From NCBI GenBank assembly GCA_024336345.1, contig JANFOG010000016.1, forward strand, positions 1 to 64,000: 64,000 bases of DNA. Direction: 5' to 3'. Shown here in pieces: positions 1 through 10,823 of the stretch (positions within the stretch are counted from its first letter, which is position 1; every line of letters starts with the position of its first letter). The DNA comes from Mariannaea sp. PMI_226. Its lineage: Eukaryota > Ascomycota > Sordariomycetes > Hypocreales > Nectriaceae. The notes beneath the pieces were generated by a model. The model saw only the letters and a program-made list of their open reading frames with translations. It was not told the origin of the DNA and did no database searches. The position numbers and the translations under genes are program-made.

Positions 1-290
1 AAGCTATAATAATTATATATATAAAAGCTATATAATAATTATATATATATATAAGCTATATAATAATTATATAATATATAATAATAAATGTAATATAATA
101 TATAATATAAGCTATATAATAATTATATTATATATAAGCTATATAATAATTATATATATATATATAAGCTATATAATAATTATATATATATATAAGCTAT
201 ATAATAATTATATATATATATAAGCTATATAATAATATATATATATATATATTATAAGCTATATATAATAATTATAATAATTAAATAAGC
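1..290. repeat. AT-rich minisatellite
   Basis: About ten imperfect tandem copies of a roughly 30-bp unit that begins AAGCTATATAATAATTATA and continues as a TA run of variable length. The AAGCTATA core recurs about every 28-38 bp. The array begins at the window edge, so its true length is unknown. It lies just beyond the 3' end of the hAT transposase (minus strand) and may be part of that element's terminal region or an independent satellite. Confidence 0.8.
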
Positions 291-329
291 TATCTTATTA
301 TATTATAAATCTTCTAAATTACTTTCTTC

Positions 330-3300
330 TTAATCTTGTTCCAAATTAGCTAATGTTTTATTCCAACTTTTTAATAAAATTAGCTGCTTAACTGTTTTAG
401 GAAGTAATCTATTTCTAGACTTAGTAATAATATTATTACTAATAGAAAAAGTACTTTCTATAGCAGCAGAAGTAGCAGGGATTGCTAAATATCTTCTAGC
501 TAATAAAGCTAAAATAGGAAATCTATTATAATTAGATTTCCAATAATTTAAAATATCTGTCTATTATTAATATATTAGGATATATTAATTCTTTATTATA
601 TTTTAAAAACTTACCTTTTTTGGTAAAGCTGATTCATTCAAATAAGTAATAAATTCCTCTTCACTAGGAATATCACTTATATATAATTCTTCATCAAAGA
701 AGCTATAGAGATATTATCTCTATTATATATACTAGCTTCATCCCCTAATTCATCAAAGCTTAAATTAGGGTTATAATAGTATTTGCTTGCCAATTTCTTT
801 CTTTATTCTATAAAATAATTAATATAATATAGATAAATATATATATATAATATAACTTACTTATAATATTCATTTTTAAATAAATTAAGAATATCACTAC
901 TAATAGTAGAATAAAATGCTAATAGCCCATTATTTTGAAAATGTATTAATTTAAACCTAGGGTCTAAAATAATACTAAATAAATAGGGCTTATAGTTTTT
1001 TAAATTACTATTATTTAGCTTTTGTAGAAAGTATTTTTCAAATTTAATTAAACCTAAATTAATAGCTTTATTACAGCTATTATAAAAATTAGACTATAAA
1101 TATATTAGTATATATATATATATAATAAAATTTAAATACTTACTAATTTATCTTTTTCTTTTATCTTAATATTATAATTTTTCTTAATACTATTTAGTTT
1201 ATTATATAATTATATATATATAATAAACCTTCTAAATAGTAATATATATTTGGCCTTGTAATTTAATAGAAGGTTTAAAAAACCTTCAAATAGCTTTTTT
1301 AATTCCTCTAAATAAATCCATTCCAAATCAGATAATATATCTAAAATTAAATTAATATATATATATATAATAATAAAACAGAATATTATTTTATATGCTA
1401 AACATACCTCTTTATATTCTTTATTATTAGTATTATTATAAATATAACTTAGAGCTAATTTAAGCTCTAATGTTGCTTCTAACATATAATATGTTGAATT
1501 CCAACGTGTATTATTATCTAGTTTAATTATTAGTAGAAATATAAAAAAGAATATATATATATAAGATTCTTACCTAAAGGAATAAGTCTTTTATTAGTAA
1601 ATAGCTTATTTTCGCATTTATATTTTATTATTCCTTCTTCAATAATAATTTATTTTCAGTTGTATATTTAATTAAAATAGATATTTATCGGATTCGATTT
1701 ATAATAGCTAGTAGATAATTAGCATTAATTCCTTATATATATATATATATATATAACTTACTATTAAAATCGGTATTTTCTAATTCAATAGATTCATTAT
1801 TATTTAAATATACTATATCGATATTAGTATATTTTAATAATAAATCTTCTATTGAATTAGATAATAAATATTCTTTTAAAATATCCTGGGCCACTAAATT
1901 AATAATATGTAATATACAGCATATATCATTTATAAATTCTTTATTTAAAGATATTAAATAATTATCTTTAAAGGAAGTTATAAATGTATTATTATTAGTT
2001 ACATTATCCCGAGTAATACTATATTAATATTAATATAGTTAATATATTAAATAAAGCTTAAAATATAACTTACTTAAATATAGCATTTAAATTTAAATTA
2101 GGATATAATTCTAAGGAATTTTCAAATTCCTTATATATATTTATTCCAATATGAGTATTAATTAATTCATTAAATCCTAATTTTATTTAAGTTTAATATA
2201 TAATTAAATAGAATACTTACTTACCAATTAGCTTATATTATAGATTATAATTATTATCAATAAAGTAATAATTATCCCTAAATAGGAATTTTGATTTAAT
2301 GAAGTCCATATATTAAATGTTAGGGAAAATAGCCCTAAGCTTAATATATTTTCTTCGATTTGTTGATTAAATTATAATAGACTATTATTAAAGGTATTTT
2401 CTAAAATACCTTTAATTTTCCATCTATTAATAATAGGACTTTGACTGAAAATAAAAAAGTTAATATATATATATATAATAAAAAAAATAAAAAACTTACC
2501 ATTATAATAATTTAATAAATCCTGAAAAGAAGAAGAATTTAAAATAGAAAAAGATAAATTATTATTAATAATAAAATTAATATCTTTTTTAAAGCCTCTT
2601 CTTCAGAAAAGTTATTTAAATTAAACCTAGCTTTTTTATTTTATAATTTAAATTAAAAAAGTCTTTTGGTTTATTTAAATCAATTTCTAATATATTAATT
2701 AGTAAATATTTATAATATATTATATATATATATATTAACTTACTTCTTTTTTTATTTTGTTCAGTCTTTTTATTATAAGCAATTTCTAGGTGTTTATATT
2801 GATAATGCCTTATATAATTAGAAGATTGAAATCCTTTAATTTTATCAATCTTATAATAATTACACCTAAAAAGTAATTAGTAAAATCATTATAATATAAT
2901 ATATATAAATAAAATAGGTAAAATAGGTAAAATAGGTAAAATAGGTAAAATAGTAAAATAGGTAAAATAGGTAAAATAGGTAAAATAAAATAGGTAAAAT
3001 AGGTAAAATAAGTAAAATAAGTAAAATAAGTAAAATAACTTACATAGTACATTCAACTCGCATTTCCTCCTTATTAGGTAATATTGCCTTTTTAAATAAG
3101 TTATTTCTAAAAATATAGACTTTTGAATCTATATCTATAGAGCTTATAGAAGGTGATTGGTTAGAAGAAGAAATAGGCTCAGATGTTAATTCAGTTGGTT
3201 GATGAATATAGGGGCTATTTCCTATTTCAGAAGATATAACTTCTGAAAAGGGATTAGTTTCCTCTTCTGAGCTAGGTTCATAATTACTATTATAATCCAT
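330..3300 (-). mobile_element. hAT transposase, intron-dense, slightly decayed
   Basis: hAT-superfamily DNA transposase. Start ATG is at 3300 and stop at 330. Removing twelve short introns (2866-3043, 2687-2743, 2445-2499, 2177-2224, 2019-2073, 1708-1761, 1518-1573, 1341-1407, 1190-1228, 1094-1143, 808-860, 561-614) gives a protein with hAT landmarks in order. These are an acidic N-terminus; a BED-type finger built across the first junction (ECTMCNYYK ... RHYQYKH); FNIWTSLNQ (the DxWTS region); ITRDNVTNNNTF; LHIINLVAQDIL; TRWNSTYYMLE; ILDPRFKL; and the C-terminal dimerisation domain (RRYLAIPATSAAIESTFS, KSRNRLLPKTV, LLKSWN). Nearly all donors are GTAAGT or GTATGT. Lesions seen: at least one frameshift plus stops around exons 3-4, a stop in exon 7 and a 1-nt loss in exon 12. 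Composition is about 80% AT even in exons, yet Trp and Gln codons survive, unlike in the neighbouring LINE. The copy is probably inactive but young. Exact ends and target duplication were not found. Confidence 0.85.
2910..3037. repeat. 9-bp minisatellite inside hAT intron 1
   Basis: About thirteen tandem copies of AAAATAGGT or its variant AAAATAAGT fill most of the first intron of the hAT gene. They make that intron 178 nt long, whereas the other introns are 39-67 nt. The donor (GTAAGT, minus strand) and acceptor (TTTTTAG) remain at the edges of the array. Confidence 0.85.
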
Positions 3301-3902
3301 TTAGAGAATAATAAGCATAATAAAAATAAAAATAAAAATAAGAATAATAATATTATTATTATTATTAATAAAGATATTATAAATATAAATATAAAGAATA
3401 AATATAAAAGAAGATATTTAGAATATTTATAATTAAATTTATTATTTATATTAATTAAGCTTTTATATTAATAATAATAAGATTTAAATTAATAATAATA
3501 AGATTTAAATTTATAATAATTAGATTTATATTTATAATATTAAGATTGTATTTATAATATTAAAGTTTATTATATTATATTAAGTTTTATTATTATTATA
3601 TATAAATTTACTATTTTATATTATTTAAATTATCTTATATAATATTAAAAATAAGGTTTTAAAAAAACTCTAAATTTAAAATTAGTTACTAATTACTAAC
3701 TAATTACTAACTAAAACTTTTTAGTAAATTACTAACTAATTACTAAAAAAATTAGTAATTAGTAACTAATTACTAAAAAGTAAATTAGTTAGTAAGTCCT
3801 CTGACTAATACTAAAGTTTTTAGTAATTAGTTACTAATTTACTAAAAAAATTAGTTAGTAACTAATACTAACTAAAACTTACTAACTAAAATCACAACCC
3901 TG
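3301..3902. mobile_element. hAT 5' flank with ACTAA repeats and TIR-like end
   Basis: AT-only leader upstream of the transposase start. From about 3660 to 3890 it contains many copies of ACTAA/TTAGT in both orientations, resembling the subterminal repeats of hAT elements. The segment ends in TCACAACCCTG (3892-3902), which on the minus strand reads CAGGGTTGTGA. CAGGG-type termini are typical of fungal hAT terminal inverted repeats. It therefore probably marks the 5' terminus of the element lying to its left. A degraded partner near 3652 (AAGGTTTT) leaves open a separate 250-bp MITE at 3652-3902. No convincing 8-bp target duplication was seen. Confidence 0.5.
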
Positions 3903-4298
3903 ATTATAATAGAGATAATATCTCTATAGCTTCATCTAATGAGGAATTATATATAAGTGATATTCCTAGTGAAGAGGAATATATAACTTATTTAAATGAA
4001 TCAGCTTTATTAAAAAAGGTATGTTTAAAAATATATTTATTAATATATATACTAATTAATTAATTAGACTAATATTTTAAACTATTGGAAGTCTAATTCC
4101 ATTAGATTTTCTATATTAGCTATTTTAGCTAGAAGATATTTAGCTATTCTTGCTATATCTACTTTTATAGAAAGTACTTTTTCTATTAGTAATAATATTA
4201 TTATTAAATCTAGAAATAGATTACTTCCTAAAACGGTTAAGCAATTAATTTTATTAAAAAATTGGAATAAAGGATTAGTTAATTTAGAGAAGGAGTAA
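3903..4298 (+). pseudogene. hAT transposase fragment, 3' end only
   Basis: Opposite-strand second copy of the last two exons of the hAT transposase. It starts abruptly just after the TIR-like end at 3902, inside the acidic segment (NRDNISIAS, then SDIPSEEE). It keeps an intron at 4019-4067 (GTATGT donor, TTAG acceptor) in exactly the same place as the last intron of the first copy. It continues through the dimerisation domain (RRYLAILAIS, FSISNN, KSRNRLLPKTV, LLKNWN) to a stop at 4296-4298. Its reading frame is intact where the first copy has lost one base. Everything upstream of this segment is missing, so it cannot encode a transposase. Confidence 0.8.
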
Positions 4299-4309
4299 GA
4301 GGATAATTT

Positions 4310-4455
4310 AAATTAAATTAATTTTATATTACTTATTTATATTATATTATATTATTTAAATTAAATTAATTTTATATTACTTATTTATATTATATTATAT
4401 TATTTAAATTAAATTAATTTTATATTACTTATTTATATTATATTATATTATTTAT
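4310..4455. repeat. Three 48-bp tandem repeats
   Basis: Three near-identical copies of a 48-bp AT-only unit containing TTTATATTACTTATTTATAT, starting at about 4321, 4369 and 4417. The array lies directly downstream of the truncated hAT copy. Confidence 0.85.
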
Positions 4456-4499
4456 TATATTATATTATATAGTATATATTAATTTAAATTAATATAATA

Positions 4500-4620
4500 A
4501 TATAATATTAAAATACTAAAAAAATACTAAATACTAACTAAAATACTAAAAATACTAAGGTTTTAGTATTAATTAATATAAACTAATACTAAAATACTAA
4601 TACTAATTTATTAATCCTAA
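4500..4620. repeat. ACTAA-rich segment, possible hAT terminal region
   Basis: Cluster of ACTAA and TTAGT words like that at 3660-3890. It lies 3' of the truncated hAT copy, where that copy's right-hand subterminal repeats would be expected. A clear terminal CCCTG was not seen, so the element end is not defined. Confidence 0.45.
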
Positions 4621-4639
4621 ATAGCACATTAAAGCTACA

Positions 4640-7600
4640 GCAAAGACATAATGACATTACTAATAATAATTAATTCTAACTATTATAGCCTAAATTAAAG
4701 TATATATAACCCCCTATTTAATAAAAATCAATTTAATAATTAGGCTAACAATAGACCTATAATAATAGCAAATATAAATCTAATTGAAAATAAAGAAAAA
4801 GAAATATATAATATTATTACTAAAATCATCCCCCTAAACCTTATAAACTAAATCTAGATTACTATATAAAAATACACTAACTAATATAAAATATATACCC
4901 AAGCCTTATTTAATATAAAAACAACTCAATTAATAAAAAACAAAATCGCCATAACTATTACTATAGCTATTAATATAATAATTACAATAGCCCTATAAAA
5001 CCCCTAAATAACAACCAATAGTAATAACTCTAGGCCCTCCTATACTTCTATAGCCTCCTATAATATAAACCCCCCTATTAGTGAAAATAGTAAGTAATTA
5101 ATATAAAGTTATATTAAAAGAAAAATCACTATATAAATAAAAAATACATTACTAAATATAAATAATAAAATACTAATAAATATAATCTAAATAATAAATA
5201 TAGCTTAAAACAATATTAATATACTTATAATAGAGTATTTATTTAATAAAAATATAATCCTTATATTTATAATACTAAATAAAATTATAAGCTATAATAT
5301 CCCTAATTAAATTAAAAAAGCCTTTAAAATTAATATAATATTTACCCCCCCTACCTTTATTATAATTATAAAGGGGGTCTAAATTATATCTATTCCTAAT
5401 AATATTAATACTTTTATTAAGAAAATTAATAAATTAAATAATTTAAAAATCATTTTAATAAAAAAAACCAAAAGCTAATTTAGAATTACCTTAAAAATAA
5501 ATCTAATCCTCTATATAGTCTTAATTTATAAAGCAAACCAATTATATAATAATAACCTACTCCTAAATACTAAACTCTTTAATTATAAACTATTTAATAA
5601 AAACCTATATTTAATATAATATTATAATTATTTTAAATTTAAATATATTATTAGGAATTATAAAGTGCCCCCAATATATAGCCATTGTAGAAAAATAATA
5701 TATAAAAACTACCTAATATAATAAAAAGAAATCCTATATTATTACCCTTTATATAAAGGAGATTATTTAATATAAAATTAAGATTACTTTATAATAAAAA
5801 TATATTAAAATTAAATAAAATAAGGTTATTTAGACTAATCCCTAAGATATTAAAAATAAAATAATAATATTAAATTAATATAGACCTTTATTATATTTAG
5901 TATAAATAGCTTATAATTTTCTAAAAGATTAGAATCTAAATGTTTAATAGGATTAATAAATAAAAGCTAATATATCTTAATTATTATTCCCTTAAGCTAA
6001 AGCCAATTTTTAAGCAAAATAAGATTATCCTTTTCTCTATTTATTATATCCTTCTTATTATAAAATTAAAATATAAATACTATATTAAAATATATAATAG
6101 AAACCAGCATTTATATATCTAGTGCTATAAGCCTATAGTAAATATAATATAATTATATTATTTAAATTAATAACCTTATAACCAATAGGCACCTTAATAT
6201 ATTTAGGAAGAGTAAATTATTATATAATATATATTAATAAATAAGCTATATTTTATATTTATAAGTATTATAGGCCTAAATTATAGATTTATTAATTAAA
6301 TAAAAATTAAATAGAAGTTAATTTTTTTAATTTAATAAAAAGAATTATAATATTATATAATCCCTCTAAAAATAAGGGTATATTATTAATAATATAAATA
6401 TTATATTTTATTAAATTTAATAATAATATTATTATAATTAGGGATTTTAATTATTATTATCCCTTATAGAATATATATAATAGGCATATAAGGGGTAATA
6501 ATAACTTTTTAAAGAAAGTATTATAATTTTAAATTAAATTTATTATATTATATAATATAATTATTTAGGCTGCTTATAATAATTAAAATAATATATTAGA
6601 TTTTATATAATTAAATAAAGGATTATATATAAGATATTAAGAAATAGATTATAATTTTAATAAATTAGACTATTTTTTATAAATAATTTAATTAAAAGAT
6701 AATAAATATAAAAGCTATATTAAAAAAAGTAATAATATAGTTATAATAAACTTAAAATAAGATTATTATAAAAAAATAGATTAATAGGGTAATAAACTGG
6801 CTTATAAAATGCCTTTATTAAATAGCAATTTTCATAATCTTATAGCAAAAGTATAATAAATCTAGCCAGAATTTATAATAAATAAGAAAGATAGTAATAA
6901 TAATAAGGTAATTTAAATAAATATAAAGATAATTTTAATATATTAAAAGCCCAATAGATTAATAATCCCTCCTTAAAATTAGTATATATTAGGACTAATA
7001 TATAGCTAATATATATTATATAGCCTAAAGAGAAACCCTAATAAATATATTAAAATCTAGCCTACCTAGATTTTAGAAATTAGAATATTAGGCCTAACTT
7101 TATAATAGTATTATATTAAAATTATTATAAATCCCATTTCTAAATAAACCTAATCTACAATCTATTATAATTCATAAGGAGAAAGTAAAAATCTTTATAT
7201 AATGATTCTTCTTATAATTCTAATTAAATATTAATTCTTTAAATTCTAAAAAATTAGACCTCCTCTTATAATCTATTCTAAAGGAGGGCCTAATATAGGC
7301 CTAAATTAACATTTAGAAAATAATAAATATACTAAAGAATATCTAATTATAGAAAGTTATAAAAGAAAATAGCATTTTAATTAATTTTCTAAAAGTCTAT
7401 AAAGAATTATATATAATCTACTTTATAAAGTTAGTAAATATTAATATTATTATAAATTAGTTTCTAAATTATTTTTATAATATAAATATATTAATTATTC
7501 TAAAGCTAAATAAAATTCTAAAAATATAATATATAATAGCTAATTAGAGATTAATATTATTATTTAATATATTAAGAAAGATTATTAAAATAATAATAAT

Positions 7601-9260
7601 AAAATATATTATAATTAAGGTAAAAATAAAAAGATTCTTCCTAAAGGGCTAAATAGACAATAAAAAAAAAGATTTATAAAATTAGCATTAATTATAATTA
7701 TTAAAATTATATAAATAATATAAAGCTAAAGTAGATTAATATTATTTAATATTAAGATAGGGGTATCCTAAAGATTATTATTATTCTTTATATTCTTTAT
7801 TTTATTTATTAATATTTTATATAAAATATTAAAAATAATCTTAAAAATTATAATAATTAGCTTTATAAATAATATAAATATTCTAATATTTAATTAAAAT
7901 ATATAGAAGATTTATATTTAACTTAAGGCTATTTAGAAGATATATAATAATTAAATAAAGGAAAATAGGATAATATTTAAATATAATAAAATTAAATTTT
8001 TTTATTTTATAAAAAGATAAATAATAGACCTAATATATATTTAATTTAGAATTAATATAATAAAATTAATTTAGTTTTGCCACTTTTTAGGTCTATATAT
8101 ATATTGTAAGCTATTATAAAACTATATTATAAAGAATTAATAGAGAAACTTAAATATTAATATTAAGCCCTTATTATTATTATAACAAATATATAAGAAT
8201 TTAACTTAAAGCTATTAGAATAATCATATATAGATTATTAGGTTAATTATAATATATATATTAATATATATTATAAACCTACCTTATCTAAAGGAAAGCT
8301 AATAGAGCTTATAAAAGTGCTTATAATAGAGTAAAATTAGGCCCTTTATATAATAAGAGGGGTATATAAGATAATATTAATATAATTATTAAAAAGCAAG
8401 CTTAATATAATATTATTAAATATATATTTAAATTAATATATAATAAGCTTTTATAATTATTTTAAAATTAAAAAATAAAATATTAAATATAAAATATTTA
8501 TAATAATAATAAAGTAAATTTATAAAAGAAATAAATAAGCCCTTAGAGATAATTAATATAAAAATAAAAAATAGCTAATTTAATAGCTATTTAATAATAT
8601 AATTATAATAAATAAAAGATTATTAAAAATAAATAAAAGAAAAATAGAAAGCTTATTAAAATTAATATTTCTTTAAATTAAGAGTAAGATAATTATAAAA
8701 TAAAATTAAATTAATAGAAAATTACCCTTTATTTTCTAATAAAAAAGTTATAAAGCTTTATAAAAAATTATTAAAATATAAAAACTCTATATTAATCTAA
8801 CTATATATTAAATAATTAGAATTTAAAAGCTTTTTATTTTAATAATATATACCTAATATAAAATCGCTATAATATTAATATAGAATTAAAAAAATAATAA
8901 ATTATATTATTATCTTTTGCCTAAAATATAAAAAATAATATATCTAAATTATATATTTATTATAAAACCAATATAAATTAGAAAATTAATTATTAAAATT
9001 TAAAAATATATATATTATAATTAGGTAACTTTTATAATTAAAAATTATCTCCTATTTTATATTAATATTATAACTTTAATAAGAATATAATAAGAATATA
9101 GTAAACTTAAATTAAGAGAGAATTAAATAATATATAAATAAAATTATAAATACTTTAATTCCCTTTATAAAAAAAAAGCCAATATATTTAGAAAAACCCC
9201 TATAAAAGGGGAAAAAAACCAGTCTATATATATAATCCCACTTTAGGCCTAATATTATTA
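4640..9260 (+). mobile_element. Tad1-like LINE relic, heavily RIP-mutated
   Basis: Non-LTR retrotransposon remnant with no usable frame. Three family landmarks survive in the right order. About 5622-5700 is a gag zinc-knuckle region reading YKVPPIYSHC, in which expected Cys codons have become Tyr. At 6440-6469 the LINE endonuclease motif appears as RDFNYYYPL followed by a stop, which is GDFN-x-HHPLW after G-to-A and C-to-T changes. At 7761-7790 the reverse transcriptase PQGSPLSP block reads GVS-stop-RLLL. About 7858-7890 the catalytic DD pair reads NN. Every one of these differences is a C-to-T or G-to-A transition, the signature of RIP. Block order fits the Tad1/LINE-1 layout ORF1 (gag) then ORF2 (EN-RT). 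Ends are approximate; RNase H was not identified. Confidence 0.75.
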
Positions 9261-9989
9261 TACTGCCTGCCCCTACCTATCCCTATTCCTCTATATAATT
9301 AAAACCAATATTATTAGCCTTAAGCCCCTTTTAAAATACCTCCTCCTTTTAAGCCTATTTTTCTACCATTATCTCTTATAATTCCTTAAATCTAGCTAAT
9401 TAAGCTAAAGCCAGGCCCATTATAACCATAAGCTATTTAAAAATAACATAAAAATGCTTTTAAATATTTATTAAGCAATATATTTTATTAATTAATTTAA
9501 TAAATTAATTAAATATAATCTTTATAATAATAATTATAAAATAATATATATTTTAAATATTTAATTTTTAGTATTAATAGCTATATTCTTAAATCCCTAA
9601 AGCTTATCTTTTTAAAAACTATAATTAATATTAAAAACCTATTATAAAATAAAATTAAATTTATATTTATCCCTTTTTATTAAAAAATGGCTACTAATAT
9701 CTATATTAAGGCTTTTATAATAAATAATAAAAATATATAGATTTTATATTATTTAATATAAATAATATATTTATTAATTATTATATCTTTAATTTATTAA
9801 TAATATAAATCTAATATAATATTAAAATAGAAACTTATTAAATAAATTTTAATAAAAACTAGCCGCTCTATTATAATATATTTATATAATATATATAAAA
9901 TAAAAAAGGGCCTATATTTAATCTATATAAATAGCAAGTGAGTTCTCTATAAGGGTAATGCCCTTAGTATTTACTCTTCTCTATAAGGA
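9261..9989. other. AT-rich sequence, no gene
   Basis: Mostly AT-only sequence without credible coding content. The last 50 bp contain short inverted words of the CTATAAGGG/CCCTTAG type that recur inside the next element. The Pro/Leu-coding C runs at 9261-9420 may be the tail of the LINE relic. Confidence 0.5.
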
Positions 9990-10617
9990 GTTGTGCCTTA
10001 TATACTGATATATAGTGTAATTCTCACACATTATATGAGAATTGATTGATCTTTTTAGTCTATTGGCATAGCGATCACACCACGCCGTCGCATTACAATT
10101 ATTCTCATATAATATGGGTCTTCTGGCTGTGCAGAAGGTCGTAGGTTCAATCCCCAAGTAGAGGACCTTATGACCACATTAGGCTTACGTTAGGCTCACA
10201 AGGCAGGTGTGCAATTGCCTGCTGCGGCCAAGCCTTAAGGGTTAACATTAATTGTATATCCTTAAGCCTAAAGGTCCGGGCTCCCAATAGTAATATTAGG
10301 GCTTGTATTGCCCTAAGGGGCCTGTGTGTATTGCCCTAAGGGGCCTATTGCTCTAAGGAGCCTATGCCTTCTGCTGCCAGCATCCTTGAGTGCGACTGGG
10401 CCTGGCAGAAGAAGTCCTATGGAGATGCAGTCAGTAGGCGCATAATAGTAGGAGATTGTAAACACAGCATGGGGACATACTACTATTGGAGGGGGGATAA
10501 TTGTAAAAAGTTGTGCCTTATATACTGATATGTAGTGCAATTCTCACACGTTATGTAAGAATTGGTTGATCTTTTTGGTCTATTGGCGTAGCGGTCACAC
10601 CACGCCGTCGCGTTACA
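9990..10617. mobile_element. Small element with 108-bp direct repeats, tRNA-like boxes
   Basis: A GC-richer island in the AT-rich block, bounded by direct repeats at 9990-10097 and 10510-10617. The two 108-bp copies have no indels and differ at about ten sites, all transitions. The left copy nearly always has the A or T, consistent with RIP. In the left copy, TGGCATAGCGA (10064-10074; TGGCGTAGCGG in the right copy) fits a pol III A box. GGTTCAATCC (10144-10153) fits a B box and is preceded by a CTTCTG/CAGAAG hairpin. The repeats begin TG and end CA, like LTRs, but no matching target duplication or primer-binding site was found. It may be a tRNA-derived SINE pair, a TRIM-type miniature retroelement or a chance tandem insertion. 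Confidence 0.5.
10308..10375. repeat. Tandem palindromic CCCTAAGGGG units
   Basis: Three imperfect tandem copies of a 20-26 bp unit of the form TATTGCCCTAAGGGGCCT (the third is CTCTAAGGAG) within the internal part of the direct-repeat element. Each unit contains a near-perfect palindrome, and related words occur at 9945-9990 and 10230-10275. Confidence 0.65.
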
Positions 10618-10792
10618 TTCTCCTTTTCTATAATAGATTAATAATATATTAATTAAAAAAAAAAACCATATATATAAAGAATCTTTAATATTATAGCTCT
10701 TATTATTATTTAAGGGGATAAAATTAAGCTTATAATAGGGATTATTTTAAAATATTAATAAACTTATAATAAATAAAAAAAGATAAAATATA

Positions 10793-10823
<31 letters not shown>

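Noticed and set aside
1210..1485. 91-residue open frame on the minus strand in the AT-rich block
   Set aside because: It is read-through of two hAT exons (1408-1517 and 1229-1340) and the intron between them, not a separate gene.
1..4455. CRISPR array from the regularly spaced repeats
   Set aside because: Eukaryotic context, units are contiguous minisatellites without unique spacers, and no cas-like genes.
10050..10165. Functional tRNA gene suggested by A- and B-box matches
   Set aside because: The box spacing, a 6-nt loop on the anticodon-like hairpin and lack of a clean acceptor stem do not make a normal cloverleaf; better treated as tRNA-derived sequence in a repeat.
10313..10540. 75-residue minus-strand frame in the GC-richer island
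   Set aside because: Overlaps the tandem palindromes and the right direct repeat; no protein-like conservation.
9990..10617. Standard LTR retrotransposon
   Set aside because: Internal part is only about 410 bp with no coding, no primer-binding site and no matching target duplication, so I only call it TRIM-like or SINE-like.
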